Numbered from the stretch's first letter, positions 41,619 to 53,314 are shown. The stretch is DNA of 64,000 bases from Thermopolyspora sp040678635 (GCF_040678635.1 NZ_JBFATZ010000002.1:372001-436000), one strand, 5' to 3'. A program made the numbers and translations. The notes: generated by a model from the sequence alone, not told the origin.

Positions 41619-42473
41619 CTAGATCACGTAGGTGTTCTTGATCTTCTCAATGAGTGCGAGGGAGCTCTGGGGGTTCAGCGCCGCGGCACGCAGCCGCTCC
41701 AGGGCCTCTCGATATATCTGCAGGTCGGCGGGTCTCTCAAGGTAATCTGCGGTCACTATTCCTTCCAGGTAGACGACGTCGGAGGTCATGGTGTCCTTCA
41801 TCTCCACCAGGTGGAAGGAGTTGTCCAGCGCCATGTACGCACCTACGTCGAACGGGATGACCTGGATGACGACATGAGAGAGCTCGGACAGTTCGCCGAG
41901 CTGCTCCAGTTGGCGGAACATCACCTTCGGCCCGCCTACCCGCCGATGTAGCGCCGCCTCATCGAATATCGCCCAGTATCGTGGAAGCTCGCCCCGGAGA
42001 AGACGCTGCTGGCGTTCGAGACGTACCTCCACCCGGGCGTTGAGGACATCCTGGGAGATGCCGGGAAGCATGCCGCGGATGAGCGCCCGCATGTAGTCCT
42101 CGGTCTGCAGCAGACCGGGGATGAAGCCGTTCTGGAATTCCGACACGGCGGAGGCCGCCGCCTCAAGGCGCGGATATGTCTGAAGCTTCGGGTTGCCGAT
42201 GTCCACCTCGTCGCGGAGGCCCGGTTGACGGGCCTCGCGGGCCAATGTCATCAGCATATTCGTCTTGGCCTCGTCGGCCCCGTACAGCTCGCACAGGTCG
42301 CGCACGTCTCGAAGGCTGACCCTGCGCTGCGCCGTCTCCATCCGGCTGATCTTCGCCGTGGAGCACAGCAGGCGCTCGGCGACCTCCTCGATCTTCAGAC
42401 CGCTCTCCCGGCGCATCTCGCGAAGCTGGGCGGCGAGTTGGCGCCGTCGGAGCGTCGGGTTCACCGTCGCCAT
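41619..42473 (-). CDS. WhiJ/Scr1-type HTH regulator (XRE + DUF5753)
   Basis: 284 residues. HTH: LAAQLREMRRESGLKIEEVA, STAKISRMETAQRRVSLRDV; DUF5753: GFIPGLLQTEDYMRALIRGM, VRLERQQRLL, IFDEAALHRRVGG, TSDVVYLEGIVTADYLE. It lies upstream of two DUF397 genes but, unlike the 36-kb locus, has no ATPase neighbour. ATG 42473 is chosen for the family N-terminus. Its promoter is flanked by regularly spaced TGGCAA repeats. Confidence 0.9.
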   Translation of the reverse strand: MATVNPTLRRRQLAAQLREMRRESGLKIEEVAERLLCSTAKISRMETAQRRVSLRDVRDLCELYGADEAKTNMLMTLAREARQPGLRDEVDIGNPKLQTYPRLEAAASAVSEFQNGFIPGLLQTEDYMRALIRGMLPGISQDVLNARVEVRLERQQRLLRGELPRYWAIFDEAALHRRVGGPKVMFRQLEQLGELSELSHVVIQVIPFDVGAYMALDNSFHLVEMKDTMTSDVVYLEGIVTADYLERPADLQIYREALERLRAAALNPQSSLALIEKIKNTYVI

Positions 42474-42560
42474 CTGCCCCCACCTCTTCTCCGTCCTCAA
42501 CCGCCTGAACCGGGCGCGCACTCCATGACCGATTCGACCAGTCTTCCCAGTTCAGGGCCC

Positions 42561-42651
42561 TGGCAATCGCACCTGGCAACGGCCACTGGCAAGGGTGTCG
42601 GTAAAATACCGCACGCACATGCTCCTGGCAATTTCAGGATGGCAATTGCCA
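42561..42651 (-). promoter_or_regulatory. Regulator promoter with TGGCAA iteron-like repeats
   Basis: On the minus strand TTGCCA (42626-42631) and TATTTT (42603-42608) are -35 and -10 with a 17-bp spacer. TGGCAA (plus strand) occurs at 42561, 42574, 42587, 42626 and 42640, i.e. in 13-bp register (three missing steps, then 14), and the last is part of the palindrome TGGCAATTGCCA. Probable autoregulatory binding array. The rest of 42522-42944 holds no gene. Confidence 0.65.
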
Positions 42652-42944
42652 GCGGCGCTTGCTGAAGGCACAATACACGTATAAGGGTGCAGCCTGGGCA
42701 CACGGCAGCCTTGTCAAGATCACGATCTTGAAGGGGGGTGGTGGCCAGAGAGTCTCGGCTGTGATTCAGCGCGCCTTCGCGGGCACCTGTGCCGGTTCCG
42801 CGGCCAGTGCTCCCTCAATCCTGCCGCTTTTATTCGCGACAGCGGCGTCAGGCATCTTTTCGTGATTCTGACGAAAACTGGGCCGACGTTGGTGGCGCCG
42901 GCCCAGAGACGAACACATCCCAACTCCAAAAGGATGGTCTTGCC

Positions 42945-43241
42945 ATGAATCCTATCCCCTTCGGAGTCCGATGGGGTCCATTGCGGAGGCTGCGTAATCG
43001 ATTAGCGATCTGGGCGTACGAGTGCGGTCTCTTCGCGGAACTGGACTCCTTCGCCTGGACGCAGGGCTGGCAGGTGGAACGCGGGCTCACCCGCCGCGTC
43101 TACCGGGATCGGCGGTTCGACGCCCTGGCCGAGTGCCGGCGCTGCCACGGCGTGGGCGAGGCGCCGGCGCGGAGCCCCTGTGCGGCGTGCTCCGGCACCG
43201 GGCGGGTCAACGTGGCCGAGCAGCCGGGGAGCCAGGTGTGA
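42945..43241 (+). CDS. Small protein with DnaJ-like CxxCxGxG pair
   Basis: 98 residues. The C-terminal half has CRRCHGVG and CAACSGTG, two zinc-knuckle half-sites like those of the DnaJ Cys-rich domain, enough for one zinc ion. The N-terminal half is basic and amphipathic (RRLRNRLAIWAYECGLFAEL). Function unknown; a zinc-binding or ribosome/nucleic-acid-binding role is possible. AGGA ten bases upstream. Confidence 0.65.
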   Translation: MNPIPFGVRWGPLRRLRNRLAIWAYECGLFAELDSFAWTQGWQVERGLTRRVYRDRRFDALAECRRCHGVGEAPARSPCAACSGTGRVNVAEQPGSQV

Positions 43242-43457
43242 GGCCCCGGCCCACACCCGGCTCCGGCGGAACCGGACGCCCCGGATCTCGGATCGCGAGG
43301 GTCGCGGCGCCGTTCGCCGTCCGTCCGAACCCGCAGGCATTCCCAGGGCGGTACGAGACCGTCCCCGTGGAATGAGCGGTAGCCGCCCGGACCCGCTCGC
43401 GCCGAGCCCTGAGCGGCAGGGGAACGTCGCGAGCGTCCGGGTGGCGGCCCGATGCGG

Positions 43458-43495
43458 ACTCCGGCCGGCCTCTACGTGGGGCGGTCGGCCGGAGT
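43458..43495. terminator. Hairpin between convergent genes
   Basis: ACTCCGGCCG and CGGCCGGAGT, perfect 10-bp stem. The remainder of 43242-43514 holds nothing recognisable. Confidence 0.6.
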
Positions 43496-43514
43496 TCCCT
43501 CGGGCGCGGCCGGG

Positions 43515-44444
43515 TCAGGAGCCGCTGGAGAGTTCGGGGGAGGTGGGGCGGCCGGCGCGCAGGTAGGCGCGCCACTTGGCGGAGTCGAACTCCTGGGGGG
43601 CGGTGGCGGTGATGAAGGAGGCGACGGTCTTGGCGAAGCGTTCGGGCTCGTCCTGATGGGGGAAATGGCCCGCGGTCTCGAAGATTTCCAGTTCGCTGCC
43701 GGGCATGGCCCGGTGCGCGGTGTAGGCGTGCTGGACGGGGATGACGTGGTCCTGGGCGCCCCAGAGGATCAGCGTGGGCATGCCGGCGGTGAGGTAGCAG
43801 CGGTCCAGCATGGTGATGACCTGGCCGTGCAGGTCCACCCCGGCGCGCAGGGTGCGCAGGAAGGCCTTGCGGGCGGTGGGATTGGTGAGGCACTGGTAGC
43901 GGTCGAGGATGTAGTCGAAGTCCTTGCCGAGCCCGAGGCCGGCGCGGAGCAGGGGGGCGATCGCGCGTACGGCGCCGCGCACGGGCGCGGCGGTGGCGAG
44001 GGCGAGACCGGGCTCGGCGCCCGGGGCGCTGATCAGGCGGAGCAGTGGGTGGACCTCGCGGCCGACGCCGGCGGAGCCGACCAGCACGAGGCGCTCACAC
44101 CGCTCCGGGAACTGGTAGGCGAACTGCATGGCGATGCCGCCGCCGAGTGAGTGCCCGACGACCGTGACCCGGTCGATGTCGAGCACGCTGAGCAGGTCGC
44201 GCATGCCGCAGGCGTAGGCGCCGACCGCGTAGTCGCCGCGCGGCTTGTCGGACTCGCCGTGGCCGAGCAGGTCGGGGGCGATGACGAGATGGTGCTGGGC
44301 GAGCAGCGGGATGATCGGGGCCCAGGTGGCGGAGCTGTCGCTGATGCCGTGGATGAGCAGCAGCGCAGGGCCGTCCCCCGTCATGCGGAAAGCCCGCCGG
44401 TATCCGTGCACCACGCGGTACTGCAGAGTGTCGTCTACGGCCAC
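43515..44444 (-). CDS. Alpha/beta hydrolase
   Basis: 309 residues: oxyanion motif LLIHGISDSSATW, PDLLGHGESDKP, nucleophile VVGHSLGGGIAM, Asp in ILWGAQDHVIP, His in TAGHFPHQDEPE. Close in pattern to meta-cleavage product hydrolases and lipid esterases such as mycobacterial homologues; substrate not determined. GTG 44444 is preferred because a promoter places transcription start exactly there; the frame is open 36 bp further. Confidence 0.88.
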   Translation of the reverse strand: MAVDDTLQYRVVHGYRRAFRMTGDGPALLLIHGISDSSATWAPIIPLLAQHHLVIAPDLLGHGESDKPRGDYAVGAYACGMRDLLSVLDIDRVTVVGHSLGGGIAMQFAYQFPERCERLVLVGSAGVGREVHPLLRLISAPGAEPGLALATAAPVRGAVRAIAPLLRAGLGLGKDFDYILDRYQCLTNPTARKAFLRTLRAGVDLHGQVITMLDRCYLTAGMPTLILWGAQDHVIPVQHAYTAHRAMPGSELEIFETAGHFPHQDEPERFAKTVASFITATAPQEFDSAKWRAYLRAGRPTSPELSSGS

Positions 44445-44480
44445 TAGAACAGTATTCGCTACAACCACACAATCGGACAA
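44445..44480 (-). promoter_or_regulatory. Leaderless-type promoter of the alpha/beta hydrolase
   Basis: On the minus strand TTGTCC (44475-44480), 18 bp, AATACT (44451-44456), then six bases to the GTG. Confidence 0.5.
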
Positions 44481-44660
44481 CCCTCACATAAAGGGCATTT
44501 CTCAAGTGTGTCAAGCAGCGGTCGAGCGCGGGCCTTCTCCTGAAACCGCTGGTCAGGGCATGTGTGATCAATCACAACCCATCATGGCCGTGACACTGGG
44601 CACAGGAGGTGCCGGAAGAGGACCATGGGGCGAGGACACACTGCGGTCGGAGGGCGCCGA

Positions 44661-46766
<2,106 letters not shown>

Positions 46767-46914
46767 TCACTTATCCGTTTTTTGGTGATTTGTCCTCGCC
46801 GGTACGGCCCGCCCCGCCACATGTCCGCCACCGGACCCGCCGGACGGGTGGGCGGCAGGCATGGCCGGGGTAAAGATGGGAGACACGGCCCCGGACCTCG
46901 TTGAAGGGCGGCCC

Positions 46915-49290
46915 ATGGACTCGACGTACCGGGTGCAGCTGACTCCCGAGTTCGGTTTCGCCGACGTGGCGGCGCTCACCGGCTACCTGCGCGAGCTCGG
47001 CGTCACCCACGCCTACCTGTCGCCGGTGCTGCAGGCGGTCCCGGGCTCGCTGCACGGGTACGACGTCACCGACCACTCCCGGATCCGCGCCGAGTTCGGC
47101 GGCATGGCGGGGCTGCGCGAGCTGGCCGCCGCCGGGCTGCGGCTGCTGGTGGACATCGTGCCCAACCACATGACCGTCCCGGTGCCCGAGTCCGGAAACG
47201 TGCCGCTCTGGAATGTGCTGCGCGACGGCCCCGCCTCGCCGTACGCGAAATGGTTCGACATCGACTGGTCCGGCGGCGGCGTGGCGATGCCGGTGCTCGG
47301 CGCCCCCCTCGACGAGGTGCTGCGCGCCGGCGAGCTCACCGTCGACGGCGAGATCCTGCGCTACTTCGACCACGAGTTCCCGATCCGGCCCGGAACCGCC
47401 CATCTGCCCCTGCCCGAGCTGGTGCACTCCCAGCACTACCGGCTCGTGCCGTGGCGCCAGGGGCCCGGCTACCGGCGCTTCTTCGACGTCTCCTCGCTGA
47501 TCGGCGTGCGGGTCGAGGACCCGGAGGTCTTCGAGGAGACCCACCGGGTGGTGCTCTCCCTCGTCGAGGAGGGCCTCGTCGACGGCCTGCGCGTGGACCA
47601 CCCCGACGGGCTGGCCGACCCCGTCGGCTACCTCACCCGCCTGCGCTCGCGCGCCCCCGTCTGGACGCTCGCCGAGAAGATCCTCGTCGGCGGCGAGCGG
47701 CTCCCGGCCGACTGGCCCTGCGACGGCACCACCGGCTACGACGCCCTCAACCGGATCACCCGCCTGTTCGTCGACGAATCGGGCACCGAGCCGCTGCTCG
47801 CCACCTTCGTCAAGCACACCGGCATGCCGCCGGACTACGACCTGGTGCGCTACGAGTCCAAAAAGTACGTCGTCGAGCTGTTCTTCCGCGCCGAGATCGA
47901 CCGGCTGATCGCCGCCCTCGGCGAGCCGAGGCTGCGCGCGGCGCTGGTCGAGCTGCTGGTCGCCATGCCGGTCTATCGCGCGTACGTGACGCCGGGGGAG
48001 CCGCCGTCGCCCGAGGCGCTGCGGGTGATCCAGGCCGCGGCGTGGCGGGCCGCCGGGCACGCCCCGCCGCACGAGGTGGCCGAGGTCGCCGAGCAGGCCC
48101 TGTACGGCCCGCCCGAGTTCGTCACCCGGTTCCAGCAGACCTGCGGCCCTGTCATGGCCAAGGGCGTGGAGGACACCGCCCTGTACCGCTGGTACCCGCT
48201 GGCCTGCCTCAATGAGGTCGGCGGCGAGCCGGACGAGTTCTCGATCTCCCCCGAACGTTTCCACGCCTACTGCGCGGGCATGTCGCCGCGCACGATGACC
48301 ACCTTGTCCACGCATGACACCAAACGCTCGGAGGACGTGCGCGCCCGGCTTGCCGTGCTGTCCGAGCTGCCGTACGCCTGGGAGGAGGCGGTGGACGCCT
48401 GGAGCTCCCAGGTGCGGTTCGACCCTCACCTGGACTACCTGGGCTGGCAGAACCTGATGGCGGCCTGGCCGATCAGCGTGGACCGGTTCGCCGACTACCT
48501 GCTCAAGGCCGCCCGCGAGGCGAAGACGGCGATCTCGTGGATGAACCCGGACGCCTCCTACGAGGAGGGCGTGCGCGAGTTCGCCAGGCGGGCGATCTCC
48601 GAGTGCGGGGCGTCGATCGCCGAGTTCACGGCGCGCGTGGACCCGTACGCGATGGCGAACTCGCTCGGGCAGAAGGTCGTCCAGCTCCTCATGCCGGGGG
48701 TGCCCGACGTGTACCAGGGCAACGAGGTGACCGACTTCTCCCTGGTCGATCCCGACAACCGGCGCCCGATCGACTTCGCCTACCGGCGAGCGCTGCTCGA
48801 TCGCGTCGTCGCGGCAGGGACGGTGGCCGGGGAGGCGGCCTCCGGGGGCGCTCCCGGCGCCCCGGTCACCGACGGCGTCGAGGGCGGGCACGCCGCCGGA
48901 CCCGGGCGGGCGCGGGCCGGGTATCCGGGCACCGCCGTACTGGCCCGATGGGACGAGGCAAAACTGCTGGTCACGCGCACCGCCCTGCGTCTGCGCGGGC
49001 GGCTCGCCGATGACGCGCCGTACCGGCCGCTCGCGATCGACGGCGGCGGGGGAGCAGGGGAGCACGCGCTCGCCTTCGCCCGCGGGGACACCGCGATCGC
49101 CGTCGTCACCCGCCTCCCGGTGGGCCTGGAACGGCGCGGCGGCTGGCGCGGCGCCACGATCACCCTGCCCCCGGGCCGCTGGCGCGACCTGCTCACCGGA
49201 TGCGAGCACACCGGCCGCATCCCCCTCGCCCACCTCCTCGCCCGCCTTCCCGTCGCCCTCTTGGAGAGCCGTGAATCCGAACGTGTTTGA
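46915..49290 (+). CDS. treY: Maltooligosyl trehalose synthase
   Basis: 791 residues, normal for TreY. It turns the reducing end of a maltodextrin into a trehalosyl unit. The N-terminus STYRVQLTPEFGFADVAAL with THAYLSPVLQAVPGSLHGYD is diagnostic; LVDIVPNHM, LRVDHPDGLADP, APVWTLAEKIL and TTLSTHDTKRSEDVRARL are the GH13 blocks. An alanine/glycine-rich loop (about residues 640-675) is less conserved. ATG 46915 has AAGGG seven bases upstream. The 3' end overlaps treZ by 20 bp. Confidence 0.95.
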   Translation: MDSTYRVQLTPEFGFADVAALTGYLRELGVTHAYLSPVLQAVPGSLHGYDVTDHSRIRAEFGGMAGLRELAAAGLRLLVDIVPNHMTVPVPESGNVPLWNVLRDGPASPYAKWFDIDWSGGGVAMPVLGAPLDEVLRAGELTVDGEILRYFDHEFPIRPGTAHLPLPELVHSQHYRLVPWRQGPGYRRFFDVSSLIGVRVEDPEVFEETHRVVLSLVEEGLVDGLRVDHPDGLADPVGYLTRLRSRAPVWTLAEKILVGGERLPADWPCDGTTGYDALNRITRLFVDESGTEPLLATFVKHTGMPPDYDLVRYESKKYVVELFFRAEIDRLIAALGEPRLRAALVELLVAMPVYRAYVTPGEPPSPEALRVIQAAAWRAAGHAPPHEVAEVAEQALYGPPEFVTRFQQTCGPVMAKGVEDTALYRWYPLACLNEVGGEPDEFSISPERFHAYCAGMSPRTMTTLSTHDTKRSEDVRARLAVLSELPYAWEEAVDAWSSQVRFDPHLDYLGWQNLMAAWPISVDRFADYLLKAAREAKTAISWMNPDASYEEGVREFARRAISECGASIAEFTARVDPYAMANSLGQKVVQLLMPGVPDVYQGNEVTDFSLVDPDNRRPIDFAYRRALLDRVVAAGTVAGEAASGGAPGAPVTDGVEGGHAAGPGRARAGYPGTAVLARWDEAKLLVTRTALRLRGRLADDAPYRPLAIDGGGGAGEHALAFARGDTAIAVVTRLPVGLERRGGWRGATITLPPGRWRDLLTGCEHTGRIPLAHLLARLPVALLESRESERV

Positions 49291-51073
49291 GGTCTGGGCG
49301 CCCGCCGCCGCCCAGGTCGAGGTGGAGATCGACGGCACCGGCCACCGCATGGAGCCCGCCGGCGGCGGCTGGTGGCGGGCCGAGGTGCCCGGCGCGGGGC
49401 ACGGCACCGACTACGTCTTCCGGCTCGACGGCGGCAAGCCGCTGCCCGACCCGCGCACCCGGCGGCAGCCGTACGGGATCTTCGGGCCGAGCCGCGTCTA
49501 CGACCACGACCACTTCACCTGGGCCGACCAGGAGTGGCGCGGGCGCGACCTGCGCGGCGCGATCATCTACGAGCTGCACATCGCCACGTTCACCCCCGAG
49601 GGCACCTTCGCCGCCGCCGCCCGCAAACTCGACCACCTGATCGAACTGGGCGTCGACTTCGTCGAGGTGATGCCGGTCCCGCCCGTGCCCGGCCGCTACA
49701 ACTGGGGCTACGACGGCGTGGACCTCTACGCCGTGCACGAGGAGTACGGCGGGCCGGACGGCTTCAAGCTCTTCGTGGACGCCTGCCACCGAGCCGGCAT
49801 CGGCGTCATCCTCGACGTCGTCTACAACCACCTCGGCCCGTCCGGGAACTTCCTCGCCGAGTTCGGGCCGTACTTCCACGAGTCGGCCGCGTCGTTCTGG
49901 GGCCAGGCGGTCAACCTCGACGGCCCCGGATCCGACGAGGTCAGGCGCTACTTCATCGACAACGCCCGGCAGTGGCTGCGCGACTACCACGTCGACGGGC
50001 TGCGGCTGGACGCGGTGCACGCGCTGTGGGACAAGCGCGCCGTGCACTTCCTGGAGGAGCTCGCCGCCGCGGTGGACGCGCTCGCCGCCGCGCTCGGCCG
50101 CCCGCTCACGCTGATCGCCGAGTCCGACCTCAACGACCCGCGCATGATCACCCCGCGCGGCGCCGGCGGCCTGGGGATGACCGCCCAGTGGAACGACGAC
50201 GTGCACCACGCCCTGCACGCGGCCGTGTCGGGCGAGCGGCACGGCTACTACTGCGACTTCGGCTCGATGGCGGTGCTCGCCAAGGTGCTGACCTCGGCGT
50301 TCCTGCACGACGGCACGTACTCGACCTTCCGCCGCCGCAGCCACGGCCGGCCGGTGGACCGGGCGAACACCCCCGGATACCGATTCGTCTGCTGCGTCCA
50401 GAACCATGACCAGATCGGCAACCGCGCCGAGGGCGACCGCCTCCCGGCCGAGCTGCTGTGGGTCGCGGCCGGGCTGCTGCTCACCTCGCCGTTCACCCCC
50501 ATGCTCTTCATGGGGGAGGAATGGGGCGCCACCACCCCGTTCCTGTTCTTCACCGACCACGTCGAGTCGCACCTGCGCGAGGGCGAGGCCGATCGCAGAC
50601 GCCGCGAGTTCATCGGCTTCGGCTACGACGACTGGGCGGAGCGGGCCCCCGACCCGGGCGCGGAGTCGACCTTCCTGCGCTCCAAGCTCGACTGGGACGA
50701 GCCCCTCACCGATCCGCACAAGTCCCTGCTCACCTGGTACCGCGACCTGATCGCGCTGCGCCGGGCCCACCCCGACCTCACCGACCCGCGCCTGGACCGG
50801 GTACGCGTCGACCACGACGAGCCCACCCGCCACCTCGTCGTCCACCGCGGCCGCCTGCGCGTCGCCGCCAACCTCGGCCAAGAGCCCGTCACGGTACGGC
50901 TCGCGCCGGAAGCCGCGGCCGGACGCGAGCCGACGCTCGACCGGGAGCCCGGCCCGGCACGGCACGACCTCCACACACCCGCGAGAATCCTGCTGGCCAG
51001 CCACGACATCGTCACCACGGACGACGGCGGGCTGATCCTTCCGCCGCTCTCTCTCGCCATCGTCGAGATCTAG
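49271..51073 (+). CDS. treZ: Maltooligosyl trehalose trehalohydrolase
   Basis: 600 residues. It releases trehalose from the product of TreY. N-terminal CBM48 (FEVWAPAAAQVEVEIDG), then GH13: IYELHIATFTPEGTF, VILDVVYNHLGPSGN, DGLRLDAVHAL, TLIAESDLNDPR, VQNHDQIGNRAEGDR, MLFMGEEWGATTPF. GTG 49271 is preceded by GGAGAG and lies inside the treY end, so translation is coupled. A terminator follows directly. Confidence 0.95.
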   Translation: MNPNVFEVWAPAAAQVEVEIDGTGHRMEPAGGGWWRAEVPGAGHGTDYVFRLDGGKPLPDPRTRRQPYGIFGPSRVYDHDHFTWADQEWRGRDLRGAIIYELHIATFTPEGTFAAAARKLDHLIELGVDFVEVMPVPPVPGRYNWGYDGVDLYAVHEEYGGPDGFKLFVDACHRAGIGVILDVVYNHLGPSGNFLAEFGPYFHESAASFWGQAVNLDGPGSDEVRRYFIDNARQWLRDYHVDGLRLDAVHALWDKRAVHFLEELAAAVDALAAALGRPLTLIAESDLNDPRMITPRGAGGLGMTAQWNDDVHHALHAAVSGERHGYYCDFGSMAVLAKVLTSAFLHDGTYSTFRRRSHGRPVDRANTPGYRFVCCVQNHDQIGNRAEGDRLPAELLWVAAGLLLTSPFTPMLFMGEEWGATTPFLFFTDHVESHLREGEADRRRREFIGFGYDDWAERAPDPGAESTFLRSKLDWDEPLTDPHKSLLTWYRDLIALRRAHPDLTDPRLDRVRVDHDEPTRHLVVHRGRLRVAANLGQEPVTVRLAPEAAAGREPTLDREPGPARHDLHTPARILLASHDIVTTDDGGLILPPLSLAIVEI

Positions 51074-51084
51074 CAACCTGCCGA

Positions 51085-51113
51085 CCGAACGCCCCGCGTC
51101 TTCGGGCGTTCGG
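51085..51113 (+). terminator. Terminator of the treYZ operon
   Basis: CCGAACGCCC and GGGCGTTCGG, perfect 10-bp stem, 9-nt loop, 12 bp after the treZ stop. Confidence 0.75.
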
Positions 51114-51238
51114 CGGCCGCGCCGCCATGCGCCGATCCAGGCGGCCGAACCGGTCACGAATGAAGAAGCGCCGGACGCAGAACCGACCATAGCGTGACTT
51201 TCATGTGCATGATCCCTCGAACATGGAGGAACAACGAC

Positions 51239-51652
51239 ATGAAAGCCCATGTCAGCTCGATCCTCCTCGGCGTCAAGGACCTGGACCGGGCCAAGCGGTT
51301 CTACACCGATGGCCTCGGCTGGAAGATCAAGAACGACTACGGCGTCTCGGTGTTCTTCGAGTCCGACGGCGGCTCGCTCGTCGGCTTCTACGGCCGTGAA
51401 GGACTGGCCGACCAGGTGGGCACGAGTCCGGAGGGCAGCGGCTTCAGCGGGCTCGTCCTCACCTACGTCGTACGCGACGAGGCGCGGGTCGACGAGATCA
51501 TCGCGGAGGCCGAGAAGGCCGGCGCCACGATGCTCAAGCCCGCCGGAGCCACTGCGTGGGGCGGATACGGCGGCTCCTTCGCGGACCCCGACGGCTACAT
51601 CTGGAGTCTCGGCTACAGCGCGGCCGGAGAGGACCAGCCCTACGCCGAGTAG
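51239..51652 (+). CDS. VOC/glyoxalase-like protein
   Basis: 137 residues of the vicinal oxygen chelate fold: SSILLGVKDLDRAKRFYTDG, VSVFFESDGGSLVGFYG, then the second module ending in FADPDGYIWSLGYS. Members are metal-dependent dioxygenases, isomerases or binding proteins for hydrophobic drugs. Only some of the usual His/Glu metal ligands are visible, so catalysis is uncertain. GGAGG nine bases upstream. Confidence 0.88.
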   Translation: MKAHVSSILLGVKDLDRAKRFYTDGLGWKIKNDYGVSVFFESDGGSLVGFYGREGLADQVGTSPEGSGFSGLVLTYVVRDEARVDEIIAEAEKAGATMLKPAGATAWGGYGGSFADPDGYIWSLGYSAAGEDQPYAE

Positions 51653-51654
51653 CC

Positions 51655-51817
51655 GCCGATGGGATTCCCCGGCGAGCGCCCCGGTGGCGAAGCCGTGGGC
51701 GACCGTGTACGGCGTGGCTCTGCCGCGGGTGCCCGTTATCGCGACCACGCCGATGGCGATGAAGCCGAAGCGCGAGATCGAGGTGTAGGCGATCAGGCGC
51801 TTGACGTCAGCGAGGGC
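51655..51817 (-). pseudogene. nuoM (NADH dehydrogenase subunit M) fragment
   Basis: The minus strand reads ALADVKRLIAYTSISRFGFI, then AIGVVAITGTRGRATPYTVA, HGFATGALAG. This matches the central helices of NuoM (usual form D-x-KRL-x-AY-S-S-x-SH-x-G). No start, no rest of the gene and no other nuo gene is nearby. It is an isolated fossil. The rest of 51653-52006 has no gene. Confidence 0.75.
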
Positions 51818-52006
51818 AACCGACGCGCCTTAACCTCCTGACTCCTGGGGATTTTCCGGGCGGACTGGGCAAACTTGGGCAGATCCGCGCAGGTCAGCCC
51901 CCCGACCCCTGCTCCCGTCGTGACGCGTAAACGATGACGGTTTCTTGGGAGCTCCAATTACTCATGAGGGCGGCTCAGAGAAGCGACGTTTGCCAGGCTA
52001 GAGGTG

Positions 52007-53314
52007 ATGGACACCACAATCGTGCTGCTGAACCGGGATCTCAGAGTCCACGATCATCCGGCGCTCGCCGCCGCCTGCGCCCGGAGCAGGAGGGTGGTTC
52101 CGCTGTTCGTCGTGGACCCCGCGCTGACCCCGTACCGGCGCGCGGGCTTCCTCGCCGACGCGCTGCGCGATCTGCGCTCCTCGCTGCGCCGCCGGGGCGG
52201 CGACCTGGTGGTACGGCGAGGCGACCCGGTGGCCGAGACGATGCGCCTGGCCGAGGCGGTCGGCGCTCAGGCGGTGTGGGTGAGCGCCGACGTCACCTCC
52301 TACGCCCAGCGCCGGGAACGGCTGCTCGCCGACGAATGCGCACGCCGCCGCATCGATTTCCGCACCTTCGCGGGTGTCACCGTGGTTCCGCCGGACGCCC
52401 TGCGGCCGTCCGGCGGCGATCACTACCGCGTTTTCACCCCTTACTGGCGGGCCTGGTCCGTCGAGCCCCGGCGCCCGGCCGCCGCCCCGCCCGACGTCGT
52501 GCGGCTGCCGGACGGACTGGAGCCCGGAACCCTGCCCGTCGCGGCGGCGCCGTACGGGCCGCTGGTGGGCGGCGAGACGGAGGGCCGCCGCCGCATGCGG
52601 CTGTGGCTGCGGCACTGTCTGGAGGGGTACGCCGAGGCCAGGGAGGATCTGGCCGGGGAGACGACCTCCCGGCTCAGCCCCTACCTGCACCTCGGTTGCC
52701 TGTCGCCGCTGGAACTCGCGTCGCTGGGCGCGGCGAGCGAGGAGTTCGTGCAGCAGTTGTGCTGGCGCGACTTCCACCACCAGGTCACCCGGGCGTTCCC
52801 GGCGATCGGCCACCGTGACTACCGCGCGCGGGGCGATCTCTGGAACGACGACGAGAACGCCGTGAGCGCCTGGCGCGAGGGACGCACCGGCGTGCCGATC
52901 GTCGACGCCGCGATGCGGCAGCTCGCTCAGGAGGGGTGGCTGCACAACCGCGCCCGCCTGATCGTCGCCTCCTATCTCACCAAGTGCCTGCACGTGGACT
53001 GGCGAATCGGCGCACGCCACTTCGCCGAGCAACTGCTGGACGCCGACGTCGCCGTCAACTGCGGCAACTGGCAGTGGGTGGCGGGCACGGGCAACGACAC
53101 CCGCCCCAGCCGCTCGTTCAACCCGCTCCGGCAGGCCAAGCGCTTCGACCCCGACGGCGAGTATGTCCGCCGCTACGTGCCCGAGCTGGCGCACCTCCCG
53201 CGCACCCTGATCCACGAGCCCTGGAAGACCCGCACGCTGCGCGCCTACCCGGCCCCGCTGCCCCTCCCGGAAACCCCGCCCCGCGTCGGCGCCTCTCCCC
53301 GGCGGGACTCCTAG
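52007..53314 (+). CDS. phr: Deoxyribodipyrimidine photolyase
   Basis: 435 residues. N-terminal Rossmann antenna domain (TIVLLNRDLRVHDHPALAAA) and C-terminal FAD domain (TSRLSPYLHLGCLSPLEL, LCWRDFHHQV, NCGNWQWVAGTGNDTRPSRS, FNPLRQAKRFDPDGEYVRRY). It splits UV-induced cyclobutane pyrimidine dimers with blue light. The sequence order is that of class I CPD photolyases. GTG 52004 or ATG 52007 may start it; the ribosome site is poor. The 16 bp before the start contain TAGAGG. Confidence 0.92.
   Translation: MDTTIVLLNRDLRVHDHPALAAACARSRRVVPLFVVDPALTPYRRAGFLADALRDLRSSLRRRGGDLVVRRGDPVAETMRLAEAVGAQAVWVSADVTSYAQRRERLLADECARRRIDFRTFAGVTVVPPDALRPSGGDHYRVFTPYWRAWSVEPRRPAAAPPDVVRLPDGLEPGTLPVAAAPYGPLVGGETEGRRRMRLWLRHCLEGYAEAREDLAGETTSRLSPYLHLGCLSPLELASLGAASEEFVQQLCWRDFHHQVTRAFPAIGHRDYRARGDLWNDDENAVSAWREGRTGVPIVDAAMRQLAQEGWLHNRARLIVASYLTKCLHVDWRIGARHFAEQLLDADVAVNCGNWQWVAGTGNDTRPSRSFNPLRQAKRFDPDGEYVRRYVPELAHLPRTLIHEPWKTRTLRAYPAPLPLPETPPRVGASPRRDS

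Noticed and set aside
46771..49407. 878-codon open frame on the minus strand opposite treY
   Set aside because: Antisense of a clear TreY gene. High third-position G/C removes stop codons from the opposite strand. No family motifs and no ribosome site.
49193..51748. 851-codon minus-strand frame opposite treZ
   Set aside because: Same artefact, apart from its first 50 codons, which are the nuoM fragment reported separately.
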